Positions 1 through 9,939 are shown, counted from the stretch's first letter. The stretch is DNA of 64,000 nt from Balanoglossus misakiensis (GCA_040954595.2 CM082595.2:10230001-10294000); one strand, 5' to 3'. A program made the numbers and translations. Notes: generated from the sequence alone by a model not told the origin.

Positions 1-160
1 AGTACTTCACTACCGATGGATCTGGACATACCAGTGCCCTCTACAGCTCAAGTGCATCAAGTTGACTCACCAGCAGCAAGTTGATCCACAACAACAAAAA
101 CAACAACAACAACAACAGCAGAAAAGTGTTGTTTGGCACGGAGCCTTGGAATGGCAAGAG
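1..160 (+). pseudogene. MED25: MED25-like Gln-rich exon, copy A, frameshifted
   Basis: This is the 3' part of an exon whose complete form is at 26316-26495. It encodes a glutamine-rich stretch followed by a segment ending in WHGALEWQE just before a GTGTGT donor at 161. In MED25, a metazoan Mediator subunit that binds transcription activators, a Gln-rich linker precedes the activator-interacting (ACID) domain, which begins with a closely similar motif. Relative to copy B, 11 bases are missing near base 48, where copy B has an 11-bp tandem duplication (CTACAGCTCAA). The first half of the exon is therefore out of frame with the conserved WHGALEWQE half. The MED25 assignment rests on recall of the family, supported by two other matching exons nearby. 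Confidence 0.6.
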
Positions 161-269
161 GTGTGTACAGCTCACATACAAATAACTAATTAAAACAATT
201 GACTGTAGGTCAATGGGGTTATTGTGGTTGGATCATGTTGGATAGTGAGCATTTTTCGATAAACGATTT

Positions 270-540
270 GATTTTTAGGGTGCTTCCAGATGTATCTTTG
301 GAGGGTACACATTACACAAATTATGAGCTTGGCTGAACAACGTGTGGTAGTACCCATCAAGGAAGTACACAGATTGGTCTTTCATCCAGAGGCACACAGT
401 GTACATGCAATGCAATCATTTCCCTTTGTATGTCTTAACAAAGCAACCTTATACGACAGAAGCAGATTTAGATAAAAAATTTCATCTGGGTGATAAACTA
501 TATAAGTCCACTGTTACTTGGGATTTGAAACTCAATGATA
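270..540 (+). pseudogene. Unassigned coding-like remnant, copy A, split by BEL/Pao insertion
   Basis: The stretch gives protein-like segments in shifting frames, for example VLPDVSLEGTHYTNYELG, then RLVFHPEAHSVHAMQ, then FHLGDKLYKSTVTWDLKLND. It continues at 8553-8619 after the retrotransposon. The same pattern is seen at 26590-26927. It looks like a decayed coding sequence with frameshifts. It does not resemble the missing middle of the MED25 ACID domain. I do not recognise the family. Confidence 0.35.
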
Positions 541-545
541 ATTTT
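541..545. other. Target site duplication ATTTT, left
   Basis: ATTTT directly precedes the TG that opens the left LTR. It is repeated at 8548-8552 directly after the CA that closes the right LTR. Copy B (about 26,861) has the empty site with a single ATTTT. Five-base duplications are typical of BEL/Pao integrases. Confidence 0.9.
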
Positions 546-1226
546 TGTAGGATCTCTTGGCCCTACACGGACTCAATATCACTCCAAACTTCAACCACTC
601 GAGACACTCGTACTTGTACGTAATCCACAACCATGAATAAAGTTCGATGTTCTTTAATGCACACTGGTTTCCGAATGTTTACATAACTTTTGCGTACATA
701 CAGCGAATTACGGACAGCAAATTACGGTTCTAAATGAAATGGGACAAAAGGGAAAAATAGGAAACTCAAAGAAAGTACAATATGCGTTGTCAAATACACA
801 AAAGTAAATTCAATAAAGTTCTAGTAAGCTTGACTGCCACGCCCTTGACTGCCACGCCCAAGAAACTACAAAACGCTGACGTGGCCGCAGTAATGACACG
901 TCGGGAATTCACAATGAAACTACTTGCTTGAAGTCCCACGGAAGTTGCGTCCAAAAAACGGTATGCGAAAATAATTGACAAAACTTGACTCGCTTACCTC
1001 AGATAGTGACGCCTTTGGGGTGATACCGAAGCTGCTGACGTTGACTCAACGAAACGACAAAATTTAACCATACGTGTACGACGCTGAAACCCGCGTCCGT
1101 ACAACACCACTTTGGACTGAGTGCATGCGGGCAAACTTTCACCGCTACTTATATAAACCTCATTTACATAGCAGGTGGCATACAAAATGTCAGCCACCAA
1201 TAGAAACGCAACAGTCAGCACTTACA
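546..1226 (-). repeat. 3' LTR of BEL/Pao element
   Basis: This 681-bp terminal repeat matches 7867-8547 base for base as far as I could compare. On the element strand it starts TGTAAGTGC and ends CCTACA. It contains a 15-bp direct repeat (829-843 and 844-858, CTTGACTGCCACGCC) that is present in both LTRs. Confidence 0.95.
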
Positions 1227-1507
1227 CACCGGCCCCAGAAAGCGCACTATCCAAAGAGCTTTCTCTCATGTTAAGAGTGCTGGTCTGCAATAAAACATAA
1301 TAATATTAGTAATCATATATGAACAAATAGAGTTTTCATAGACTATTGAAAATATGTTCTTGTCTATAAACAACGAAATCAAAATTGCGATTCAGCTTCT
1401 GGAATCAGTTACTAAATGAACAATCAATTTGAACAATTATCTTCATATTAGTTACATAAATCGCTCTTCAATGAACTTCACGTTTTGTTTGTGTTTTGTT
1501 TTTAATT

Positions 1508-4500
1508 TTAATTTTTGACATCAATATAGAAATTAGCTTCTAGCAAGCACACTTTCCTGACATCTCTTCTTAGTCTTCCTGTAGACGTCTTGATGAGAAC
1601 TTGTCGGTTGTTACCATATCGATCTGGAAACGTCTGCTCCACAAGTCCCTTCTGCCAATGTCCGCGACTGGCGTTTTCATCTACGATGAGTACGAAGTCA
1701 CCGATAGCTAGGTTTCTTCTCGGCCGCAACCATTTCTGTCTTTCTTGGAGAGAAGGTAGATACTCACGGACCCATCGCTTCCAGAACGTATCTGCTAGAC
1801 ACTGAGCTTCTTTCCTTCTCTCGTGGATTCCAAAGTACTTAGATTCATCTGGTGATGTACTTGGGTTGCATCGCAGTAACAATAGTGTGCTGGGGGTTAG
1901 CGGTTCAAGGTCGTTGGGGTCATCGGATAGATAAACCAGGGGACGATCGTTGAGAATCTTTTCTACTTCTGCCAGGAACGTCAGTAGGGTTTCATCATCT
2001 ACCAATTTGTTTCCCATCAAGGAGCGCAGAATTTTCCGGACGGAACGAATCATCCGCTCCCATACACCACCTGCATGACTCGCTGATGGGGGGTTAAAAT
2101 GCCATTGTATTTCCTTCTTTCTTAGGCTATCCGTTATCCGTTCTTGGTTCCACTTTTCCAGAGAGTATTTAACTTCACGCTCAGCTCCTCTGAAGTTTGT
2201 TCCATTATCGCTGAACAGCTCTCTGGGATTTCCACGTCGACTTACAAATCGCCAAACTGCTTGGATGAACGAATCTGTAGACAGACTATGTGACACTTCT
2301 ATATGGACAGCTCTGATTGCAAGACAGGTAAAAACGCATCCGTATCTTTTTGCGGTACCTCTTCTCCATTTCACATACAATGGCCCAAAGTAGTCAATAC
2401 CAACAGAAGAGAATGGAGGCTGTCTTGGTATCACTCTGGCGGCAGGAAGTGGGGCCATTAGTTGGTTACCTGGCTTTGCATTCCAGCGCTTGCATACAAT
2501 ACATCTGCCTACTGCTCTTCTTACTGTAGCCAGTCCACGTAGAATCCAGAACTTTTCTCTGACGGCTGCCAACAGCTGATTCGCACCAACATGACCTTCT
2601 CTTTCGTGGTAATGTCGTACGACCAATTCTGTCACTGGATGGTTATGAGGCAAGATAATTGGGTGCTTCTCAGTATTCTTTATGGGTGCATGGTCGAGTC
2701 TGCCACCAACGCATAACACATCATCTATAATCATCGGCGTGAGTTTCCGCAAAGGACTGATGTAACCTTCGCTATCAGGACTTTCACTGGTGGATTTTGA
2801 ACTGGATGCCATTTCTCTTGGAAACATCTTGCGCTGCACCATTTTGACGACTGCTAATGTAGCTGAAGACAATTCATCGACTGTTAAGGGACCTGTTGCC
2901 ATTTTCTGATCTCGGCCAGTACGATTCTTCAGGTAAGTTTTGTAACGTAGCAACCAAGCAATCAATTTCTGCAACTTGTACCAGCTTGAATATCTATTCA
3001 ACAGAAGGTCGACGATTTGGTCTTCGGTTTTACTTCTGGTACTTGTACTACATACTTGGGCTTTCCTCTTCAATTCTTTGTCATCGCTCGGTATTTCTGG
3101 TAGATCTATGGGATGCACTGGCCAATTACTTTCAGGACGCCATAGGAACTCTGGACCCATTATCCAGGTTTTGGTTTGGTTACCATCTACATCTTCCAAC
3201 TGAATGCCCCTTGATGCAAGATCTGCTGGATTGTGTTCAGAGGGAACGTGGCGCCATTGTGAAGGTGTTGACGAGTCGTTGATGGTCTGGATCCTATTGG
3301 CGACAAAGGTTTGAAACCTCTTACCAGTATTACGTATATATTGGAGTACAATAGTCGAGTCAGTCCAGTAGACCACCTTGTGGATTGGTATTTGAAGTTC
3401 CTCCTGGATCTGTCTGCTAACCTTCACCGACACTGTAGCAGCTGTCAGTTCCAATCTTGGTATCGTCATGGTCTTGAGAGGTGTAACTCTGGACTTTCCC
3501 ATTACGAGGCAGCAATGGATTCTGTCTTTTACATCCATTAGGCGGAGATACGAGGCCGTACCATATCCGTTTAATGATGCGTCCGAAAAATTGTGAAGTT
3601 CTACCATTTGTAGCTCATCAAATTCTGGCGGTTTGTAGCACCGTGGTATCAATATTTCTCTCAGGTTAGATAATTTAGGCCACCATTTTCTCCATGCGAT
3701 GATCTGTTGTTGAGGAATCTCGTCATCCCAACCGCAATCACTTCTGCACAATTCTTGGAGAATTCGTTTTGCAGGCAGGACAAATGGAGCCGCAAACCCA
3801 AGTGGATCGTATATCGATGCGACGCATGATAGAATACCTCGTCTGGTTTCTTCCTTCAGATGATTACCAACTCTGAAGCTGAACGTGTCCTTTCCTATAT
3901 TCCACTCCACCCCGAGCGCTCTGTCGATGGGTTGTTCATCTATGGACATATTCACAACTGAAGGTGCTCTGTCAGTCGGCGGGATTGACTCTAAAACTTC
4001 TGTGCTGTTCGAAATCCATTTGGTAATGTGGAAACCACCTCTTTCCAACATGGCGGACAGTTTACCAACTAAGTTGATAGCTGACTTTGTGGTAGGTGTA
4101 GACTTTAGACAATCATCTACGTAGAAATTCCTGTAGACTGTGTCCACGATCTGGGGTTCAAAATCAGCTCTGTTGTCATCAGCAGTTTTTCTCAGGGCAT
4201 ATGACGAGCAGCTGGGGGATGACTTGGCTCCAAAGAGATGCACCATCATTTGATAATCTTCAGGTTCCTTGGACAGATCACCACTTGGCCACCAAAGAAA
4301 TCTCAGTACGTCTCTGTCTTTAGGATCAACTAGCACCTGATGAAACATTTGCTTGATGTCTGCGACTACAGCTATTGGCTCCTGTCGAAACCGGAGAAGA
4401 ACTCCGATTAGTGAATTCATGAAGTCTGGCCCCTGTAGTAGTTGTTCATTTAGAGATGTTCCAGCATACTTGGCTGCACAGTCGAACACTACTCTGACTT

Positions 4501-7500
4501 TACCAGGTTTCTGAGGATGAAAGACGGGATGATGAGGTAGGTACCACACAGGTCCGTTTGGTACCGATTCACTTTCTGGTACCTTTCTAGCGTGACCTTG
4601 TGATAGATAATCAGCGATGGTGGCTTTATACTTCTCTAGAAGTGCAGGATCCTTCCGCAGGCGTCTTTTCAGGAGACTCAACCTCTTCAGTGCAACGCCC
4701 TTGTTGTTTGGTAGACATGGATTGTCATATTTCCAAGGAAGTGCCATCCGATAATGACCATTATGGATACTGGCTGAATTGTCCATGATCGCTTTCGCTC
4801 TTCGGTCTTCTATGGACAAAGTGTTGGCGGTATCGATCGATTCACTGAAGTCAATATTATACATACGCTGCAGCTTTGTAGAAATGGATTCCAAACACTG
4901 GAGTTGATTATCGCAATTCAGACACTGGTCTACGTTGATAAAGTTGACCGTTGCATCTTGACCTCTGCTTCCACTCATCGGTCCCATAAGTGTCCAGCCA
5001 AGCAGCGTTTTTACAGCATAGGGTTGTTTTCTCTGTCCACGTCTCTCCTCCAGCACCCAATGAGCTTCAGGTACATCATTGCCAATCAGAATGGTGATAT
5101 CTTTATTCTCCAACTCAGGAAGTTCGATACCGTCAAGATGGGACCACTGTTTCACATCTCTTGAAGTTGGTATGCTTTTTGTTGAAATTGGTAAGATGTC
5201 GGTTGACCATACTTTGTCTAGGAGCACACCTTCACCACTATGGAGTCCTCTTACTTCAAGTTGCACTTCTCGTCCACACTTTTCTTTTTCTGCAGCTAGG
5301 GTTGTTAATGTGTAATTTATTGGCTTACCATTCAGTCCTAACTTGTCAATAAGACTGTTGAGGCATATAGTTGTGTCAGAACCGTTATCCAGAAATGCAT
5401 AGGTCTCGACTTCTGCTCCACCATTGGTACCGGTTACTCTTACAGGGATGACTTGGAGACTAACACGTGGCTTGTTGGCATTTAGCGCTCCACACCTAGC
5501 GTTGTTACCGGCCCCATTGACACCAACCGCTTCTTCATTAGTGGAGTTAGTTGATACACCTTTTGGACTGGTTACGAAAGCCTGCCCTGTCTGCTGGTTA
5601 TCTGTCTGACATCGAGGCTGCAGAGTTGGTGGATGCAACAATGAGTGATGGCGTCTTCCACAACCATTAACATAACAAAACATACCACTTCTGCAGGTTC
5701 TAGCGAAATGGGGTGGTTGCGCCTCCAGACAACAATCACACAACTTCTTTTCTCTTACAAACTCTTTTCTCTCCTTGAAGGACTTTACAGCAAACTTTCG
5801 ACATGTTGTAAGTTTGTGCTGACCTTGGCAAAATACACACAGTGGTCGATGCTGGATGGTAACATTATTGGTACACTTGCCTTTGGTTCGGTCTGCTGTA
5901 TACTTCCCCATAGTGTCGCCTTCCCCTTGAATGGCTAACGTGGTAGCTTGAGTAGACTGGTTTGCCGACTTCCCTTTGAACTTGACCTTTGATTCTCTAT
6001 CACCATCTGGTCTTGACCCGATCAATCTACCAAACCTCGTATTGGCTATGGTTGCCTTCGCTTCCAGAAAGTTAGTTAAATGTACGAATTCTGGCTCTTG
6101 CTCACCTTCTATTAATTTACCAGCTTCTTTGGCCCACTCTGCTTGCAGATGAACTGGAAGACGTTTGACCACTTTTTCGAGTGTGTCCATGGAATTTATG
6201 TCTGCTTTGTAGTGCATTTGTTCGGAAGTTAGATGGCAGTTTTTCATGTCCCGGGCCAGTTGCAGTAGCTTCTCTGTTTCGGATGCCTTGATTTGAGGAC
6301 CTTTCACAACTTTGTCTATAGTTGCTCTGATGATGACGTGCTTCTGACCAAAGTTCCGGTGGAGTATGCCTTTTGCTTCTCTGTATCCCCTATCTGATGG
6401 AAGAATGACACAATTTCGGATCGCTTCCCTCGCCTTTCCAGTACAGTGTTGGATGAGGTATGCGAGCTTGTCACTGTCATATTGAACTTTCTGTTCCACA
6501 TTTACTTCAAAGTTCTTTATGAAAAGCGGATATATCACAGGATCTCCATCAAATGAAATGAATTCACGTTTGGGCATACTTAAGTTGAGAGCAATGGCTT
6601 GTGTGTTCTCATGCTGATGATCAAGTACCTTCTCCATCATAATTTGTTGATGTTCCAATAATTGTCTTATCTGCTGTGACGTAACAGAACCACCATCATC
6701 ACTCAACACATCACTCAACTTTGACATGGGGCTGTCATTCGTCTTCGTACCACTTGGATTCAAGACTCTATTTAAGTTCGGGCGTTGACTCTTGACACTG
6801 GTGGTTACAGCATTTTCTCTTGGCGATTGCAAATACGACTGTAAATAGCGACTTACTTTTTCTGTTCTTCGTACTGTTGGTGGGCTAGAAAAGACATCAT
6901 TATCGTTGAGCTCCAATTCATTTTCTATTAGCTGGGCCTCTACTTCGGCTTGCTTGACTTTTGTCTGTGCTTCCAGAATTTTCAGTTCTGCTTGATATCT
7001 TTCTATTTCTTCTTCCACTTTCAAGATACGTTTTTCCGATTCTTCTCTACGTTGCAACTCTTTCAATTGACGCTTGAGCTCTTCTTCTTTTTCAATCTGT
7101 TGTAGTTCAAGTTGAGCTATCGCAAGTTTTGCTTTCGCCTTCCTCGATGCTTGACTTGTCGTTGAACTTGCGACAGACTTGGTTTCAAGACGATCACCAC
7201 GCTCACTGCTGCATTTTGACTCGTAGAATTTCGATCTGACGACTGGTTTCCCGACATCTGGTTTAGTTGTACCATTACCTGATTTCGACAGATGAGCTAA
7301 AGTAGGATTTGGATCAAAAGTAGTGCGTTTTCTCTCGCTGGGAAAACCATTACTCACAGTACTTTCTTTGGATTCAACAGGTTGCTGTAACCGCTGCATT
7401 GGAGTTAACAAACCTTTGTCTGACATCCACTGTCTAATACCACGATCCAACGTATCTCTCCTCTTAACTTCAAAGTCTACATTTCTGTCAAGTTTTTCTC

Positions 7501-7786
7501 TATCAGGCGTAGATATAAACTGCCGGAATTCATAACAAGTCGTTTTGAACGAATCCAGTATTCCATCCAAAGCACAGCACTTCTGTCTAATTTCCTCAAT
7601 TGGCGCGGATAACCTCATCAATTTCTCTATTTCATTGTATAATCGTGTCAAATGTCCACGGTATGCGACCGCTGACCTTCGTAATTGACTAAGAGACTGC
7701 ATACCTGTATGTGCAGCAACACCACTGTAAGAACCAACTGGTAACTGTTCAAGGTTTTCAAGTCCCCGTGGGTTCCGGTGGTCCAT
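1508..7786 (-). CDS. BEL/Pao gag-pol polyprotein
   Basis: This single open frame encodes the capsid-like and enzymatic proteins of the element. The frame stays open upstream to 7951, inside the LTR. The Met at 7786 (MDHRN) is the first one inside the internal region, so I chose it. Residue numbers here count from 7951. A charged coiled-coil spans about 260-350, and a DUF1759-type gag region about 455-620. Cys/His zinc knuckles lie at about 705-770. An aspartic protease with DNGS sits near 855. Reverse transcriptase spans about 1150-1300, with VVADIK and YVDD (about 1277). An RNase H/Pao region follows at about 1340-1580 (SDAS, ELTAA, WTDS, NPADLASRG). The integrase has its HHCC finger at about 1780-1822 and its DDE core at D1852, D1916 and E1965. 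A DUF5641-like tail ends the protein. No stop or frameshift was seen, so the element looks young. Confidence 0.95.
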   Translation of the reverse strand: MDHRNPRGLENLEQLPVGSYSGVAAHTGMQSLSQLRRSAVAYRGHLTRLYNEIEKLMRLSAPIEEIRQKCCALDGILDSFKTTCYEFRQFISTPDREKLDRNVDFEVKRRDTLDRGIRQWMSDKGLLTPMQRLQQPVESKESTVSNGFPSERKRTTFDPNPTLAHLSKSGNGTTKPDVGKPVVRSKFYESKCSSERGDRLETKSVASSTTSQASRKAKAKLAIAQLELQQIEKEEELKRQLKELQRREESEKRILKVEEEIERYQAELKILEAQTKVKQAEVEAQLIENELELNDNDVFSSPPTVRRTEKVSRYLQSYLQSPRENAVTTSVKSQRPNLNRVLNPSGTKTNDSPMSKLSDVLSDDGGSVTSQQIRQLLEHQQIMMEKVLDHQHENTQAIALNLSMPKREFISFDGDPVIYPLFIKNFEVNVEQKVQYDSDKLAYLIQHCTGKAREAIRNCVILPSDRGYREAKGILHRNFGQKHVIIRATIDKVVKGPQIKASETEKLLQLARDMKNCHLTSEQMHYKADINSMDTLEKVVKRLPVHLQAEWAKEAGKLIEGEQEPEFVHLTNFLEAKATIANTRFGRLIGSRPDGDRESKVKFKGKSANQSTQATTLAIQGEGDTMGKYTADRTKGKCTNNVTIQHRPLCVFCQGQHKLTTCRKFAVKSFKERKEFVREKKLCDCCLEAQPPHFARTCRSGMFCYVNGCGRRHHSLLHPPTLQPRCQTDNQQTGQAFVTSPKGVSTNSTNEEAVGVNGAGNNARCGALNANKPRVSLQVIPVRVTGTNGGAEVETYAFLDNGSDTTICLNSLIDKLGLNGKPINYTLTTLAAEKEKCGREVQLEVRGLHSGEGVLLDKVWSTDILPISTKSIPTSRDVKQWSHLDGIELPELENKDITILIGNDVPEAHWVLEERRGQRKQPYAVKTLLGWTLMGPMSGSRGQDATVNFINVDQCLNCDNQLQCLESISTKLQRMYNIDFSESIDTANTLSIEDRRAKAIMDNSASIHNGHYRMALPWKYDNPCLPNNKGVALKRLSLLKRRLRKDPALLEKYKATIADYLSQGHARKVPESESVPNGPVWYLPHHPVFHPQKPGKVRVVFDCAAKYAGTSLNEQLLQGPDFMNSLIGVLLRFRQEPIAVVADIKQMFHQVLVDPKDRDVLRFLWWPSGDLSKEPEDYQMMVHLFGAKSSPSCSSYALRKTADDNRADFEPQIVDTVYRNFYVDDCLKSTPTTKSAINLVGKLSAMLERGGFHITKWISNSTEVLESIPPTDRAPSVVNMSIDEQPIDRALGVEWNIGKDTFSFRVGNHLKEETRRGILSCVASIYDPLGFAAPFVLPAKRILQELCRSDCGWDDEIPQQQIIAWRKWWPKLSNLREILIPRCYKPPEFDELQMVELHNFSDASLNGYGTASYLRLMDVKDRIHCCLVMGKSRVTPLKTMTIPRLELTAATVSVKVSRQIQEELQIPIHKVVYWTDSTIVLQYIRNTGKRFQTFVANRIQTINDSSTPSQWRHVPSEHNPADLASRGIQLEDVDGNQTKTWIMGPEFLWRPESNWPVHPIDLPEIPSDDKELKRKAQVCSTSTRSKTEDQIVDLLLNRYSSWYKLQKLIAWLLRYKTYLKNRTGRDQKMATGPLTVDELSSATLAVVKMVQRKMFPREMASSSKSTSESPDSEGYISPLRKLTPMIIDDVLCVGGRLDHAPIKNTEKHPIILPHNHPVTELVVRHYHEREGHVGANQLLAAVREKFWILRGLATVRRAVGRCIVCKRWNAKPGNQLMAPLPAARVIPRQPPFSSVGIDYFGPLYVKWRRGTAKRYGCVFTCLAIRAVHIEVSHSLSTDSFIQAVWRFVSRRGNPRELFSDNGTNFRGAEREVKYSLEKWNQERITDSLRKKEIQWHFNPPSASHAGGVWERMIRSVRKILRSLMGNKLVDDETLLTFLAEVEKILNDRPLVYLSDDPNDLEPLTPSTLLLLRCNPSTSPDESKYFGIHERRKEAQCLADTFWKRWVREYLPSLQERQKWLRPRRNLAIGDFVLIVDENASRGHWQKGLVEQTFPDRYGNNRQVLIKTSTGRLRRDVRKVCLLEANFYIDVKN

Positions 7787-7866
7787 GACTTCTTCGTTGT
7801 CTTGCACCTCTGACGACTCTCGGGATTGGTCGACTTCTTGACAAGTTGACGATATCTGAGAACTAA

Positions 7867-8547
7867 TGTAGGATCTCTTGGCCCTACACGGACTCAATAT
7901 CACTCCAAACTTCAACCACTCGAGACACTCGTACTTGTACGTAATCCACAACCATGAATAAAGTTCGATGTTCTTTAATGCACACTGGTTTCCGAATGTT
8001 TACATAACTTTTGCGTACATACAGCGAATTACGGACAGCAAATTACGGTTCTAAATGAAATGGGACAAAAGGGAAAAATAGGAAACTCAAAGAAAGTACA
8101 ATATGCGTTGTCAAATACACAAAAGTAAATTCAATAAAGTTCTAGTAAGCTTGACTGCCACGCCCTTGACTGCCACGCCCAAGAAACTACAAAACGCTGA
8201 CGTGGCCGCAGTAATGACACGTCGGGAATTCACAATGAAACTACTTGCTTGAAGTCCCACGGAAGTTGCGTCCAAAAAACGGTATGCGAAAATAATTGAC
8301 AAAACTTGACTCGCTTACCTCAGATAGTGACGCCTTTGGGGTGATACCGAAGCTGCTGACGTTGACTCAACGAAACGACAAAATTTAACCATACGTGTAC
8401 GACGCTGAAACCCGCGTCCGTACAACACCACTTTGGACTGAGTGCATGCGGGCAAACTTTCACCGCTACTTATATAAACCTCATTTACATAGCAGGTGGC
8501 ATACAAAATGTCAGCCACCAATAGAAACGCAACAGTCAGCACTTACA
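7867..8547 (-). repeat. 5' LTR of BEL/Pao element
   Basis: This is the upstream LTR on the element strand, 681 bp and apparently identical to 546-1226. It holds the presumed promoter. The long reading frame can be extended into it to 7951. Confidence 0.95.
8470..8476 (-). promoter_or_regulatory. Candidate TATA box in the 5' LTR
   Basis: TATATAA on the minus strand lies about 75 bases inside the LTR, within GGTTTATATAAGTAGC. The same motif occurs in the other LTR at 1149-1155. Position and sequence suit an RNA polymerase II promoter for the element. This is motif evidence only. Confidence 0.5.
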
Positions 8548-8552
8548 ATTTT
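8548..8552. other. Target site duplication ATTTT, right
   Basis: This matches 541-545 and directly follows the closing CA of the right LTR. Confidence 0.9.
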
Positions 8553-8717
8553 GTTAGTGACATTCTCGTGTTGGATGACCTACAACACTTTGTATTCATT
8601 AATTCATTGCATAAGTAGAGGTGAAATATTTAAATAATAACACATGTTAGCGAGGGCAATATCATGATCTTTGGCCTGCACAAGGGATGGTGATTGGAGT
8701 CAATTTTTTCCCCACAT

Positions 8718-8825
8718 CAATCACTTGGTGCCATGTTTCAAAACTCACGCACTGTGGAGTTCCAGTTTGTGAATAACAGCCAGGAAGCATACATATCTCT
8801 CTTCAGAATAATGTCTGGAGGATTT
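8718..8825 (+). pseudogene. MED25: MED25-like ACID-domain exon, copy A, splice acceptor lost
   Basis: The 108-bp unit encodes 36 residues with LGAMFQNSRTVEFQFVN and a following LFRIMSGGF. These closely resemble the region of the MED25 activator-interacting domain around LGPLFRNSRM and LYRIMGNGF, as recalled for vertebrate MED25. A GTAAGT donor follows at 8826. In copy B the exon is preceded by CCCACAG. Here the same place reads CCCACAT, so the AG acceptor is gone. Together with the frameshift in the Gln-rich exon and the 8-kb retrotransposon between them, this suggests that copy A no longer makes this product. Confidence 0.7.
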
Positions 8826-8907
8826 GTAAGTATTATCTTATAATTGCACTGTAAAATTAAAGGATCATGTCAATTGTACTGCCATGCACCTGCAACTGAC
8901 CCTCCAC

Positions 8908-9030
8908 ATATGAATGAATGTCACAGTGGTGGAAATGCATGTCAACACTGTTGTATGAATACCCATGGTAGTTATCTCTGCGCTTGCAGACCAGGATTCT
9001 ATCTGCTGGAAGATGGCCATGCATGTGGCG
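8908..9030 (+). pseudogene. EGF-like exon 1, copy A, acceptor lost
   Basis: This 123-bp phase 1-1 exon encodes one EGF module (MNECHSGGNACQHCC..., then HGSYLCACRPGFYLLEDG) with six cysteines. It has the N-E-C start and the aromatic residue typical of calcium-binding EGF modules of extracellular proteins. A GTATGT donor follows. In copy B the acceptor reads TTCCAG. Here a deletion of roughly 0.85 kb, relative to copy B, joins upstream intron to the exon and leaves CTCCAC instead. The exon body is intact, but normal splicing into it looks impossible. It differs from copy B by one residue (CCM versus CCQ). Confidence 0.8.
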
Positions 9031-9048
9031 GTATGTAACTGTGGATTT

Positions 9049-9191
9049 TGGTCTCTTCTGTGGCTACATTGTTTGGGGATTGTATATTGCTATGGTTACA
9101 ATCAGCTAAACATTGGTCTCTTCTGTGGCTACATTGTTTGGGGATTGTATATTGCTATGGTTACAATCAGTTAAACATTGGTCTCTTCTGT
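9049..9191 (+). repeat. 65-bp tandem repeat in intron, copy A
   Basis: Units at 9049-9113 and 9114-9178 begin TGGTCTCTTCTGTGGC. A third unit starts at 9179, is interrupted by the MITE 9192-9939, and resumes at 9943 to about 9996. Copy B has three uninterrupted units at 28211-28408. Confidence 0.9.
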
Positions 9192-9939
9192 AGTGCCTTT
9201 CTCACGTGCCGTCAACGCCGCCCCAGCGGCTGCCCTAGGGCGGCGTTAATTTGTAAGTGCCACGTGTGAAAAAGTGAGAGCGGCCCTGCGCCGCTCTTTT
9301 TTGTGACGGTGTTGAGGGGTGGGACCTGGGTCGGGGCGCCGCACTAAACAGCGATTCAAATCACGTGTGAACAGAAACACCGCACTAAACGCCGATCTAA
9401 ACGCACTCTGCCGGCGCGGTTTGTCTCATTAAGCGCTGCATTAAGCGTTGAGGTTCACTTTACTAAAACAATGGCCGAAGCAGTGTCTCGAGGCAACAAT
9501 TGGAGTGACGCAGAAATGGCCAAGGCACATACAAAGGAATTGCAAACTCGACCTCCGACGACGATTTAGTAGCATGGACTGCAGACTTCCAGGCGCAACC
9601 TCCAATGAAAGGTTACCATAAACCGGTATCGGTTCATTCAAATGCCCATGAAATCGGCGTCGGCGACGTTTAAAAAGCAAATTCAGGAGTACCATATACA
9701 GTAGCTCTGGACTTATACGCTGTTTGGGTATAAGTCCAGAGCTACATATACAGTAAACACATCACTGAATCCGCCATTGCGACCTTTAGCCACGCTGCTG
9801 TGGACGCATTGAGTGCGGTGATCCCGTCCCTTTTATACACATGTGAATGCAAAACTATTTGAGTCGCTGATAAGAAATGTTTACCAACTTTTATAATCCC
9901 AAAAAGGGCGCCCTAATCATTGCACGTGTGCAAGCGACT
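9192..9939. mobile_element. MITE carrying a Myb/SANT-like coding remnant, 3-bp TSD
   Basis: This 748-bp insertion is absent from copy B. It is flanked by TGT at 9189-9191 and 9940-9942. The ends are imperfect inverted repeats (AGTGCC... and AGTCGC..., both with CACGTGC about 11 bases in). It is GC-richer than its surroundings. From 9471 it can encode a short peptide with NNWSDAEM, the opening motif of Myb/SANT-like DNA-binding domains, and a later KRTPxQ-like region in broken frames. Such domains accompany PIF/Harbinger transposases, and 3-bp duplications fit that group, so a non-autonomous Harbinger-like derivative is my inference. A nested hairpin lies at 9701-9746. Confidence 0.75.
9701..9746. 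repeat. Perfect hairpin nested in the MITE
   Basis: Arms of about 17 bp (GTAGCTCTGGACTTATA and its complement) surround a 12-base loop. The hairpin is flanked by the direct repeat CATATACAGTA on both sides, which looks like a target duplication of a tiny nested insertion. Confidence 0.7.

Larger units (their letters stand above)
546..8547 (-). mobile_element. Intact BEL/Pao LTR retrotransposon
   Basis: The element is 8,002 bp, bounded by two 681-bp LTRs (TG...CA ends) with an ATTTT target duplication, and lies on the minus strand. One uninterrupted gag-pol frame fills the interior. I found no difference between the LTRs by eye, so insertion appears recent. The allelic position in copy B is empty, which gives the exact insertion site. 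The element sits in an intron-like region between two MED25-like exons. The base stretch next to the 5' LTR does not begin with the usual TGG of a tRNA primer site, and the stretch before the 3' LTR is a weak polypurine tract. Primer and tract assignments are therefore left open. It is likely still coding-competent, but activity cannot be judged from sequence. Confidence 0.95.

Noticed and set aside
7849-7866. tRNA primer-binding site next to the 5' LTR
   Set aside because: The sequence following the LTR does not start with TGG and I could not match it to a tRNA 3' end, so none is claimed.
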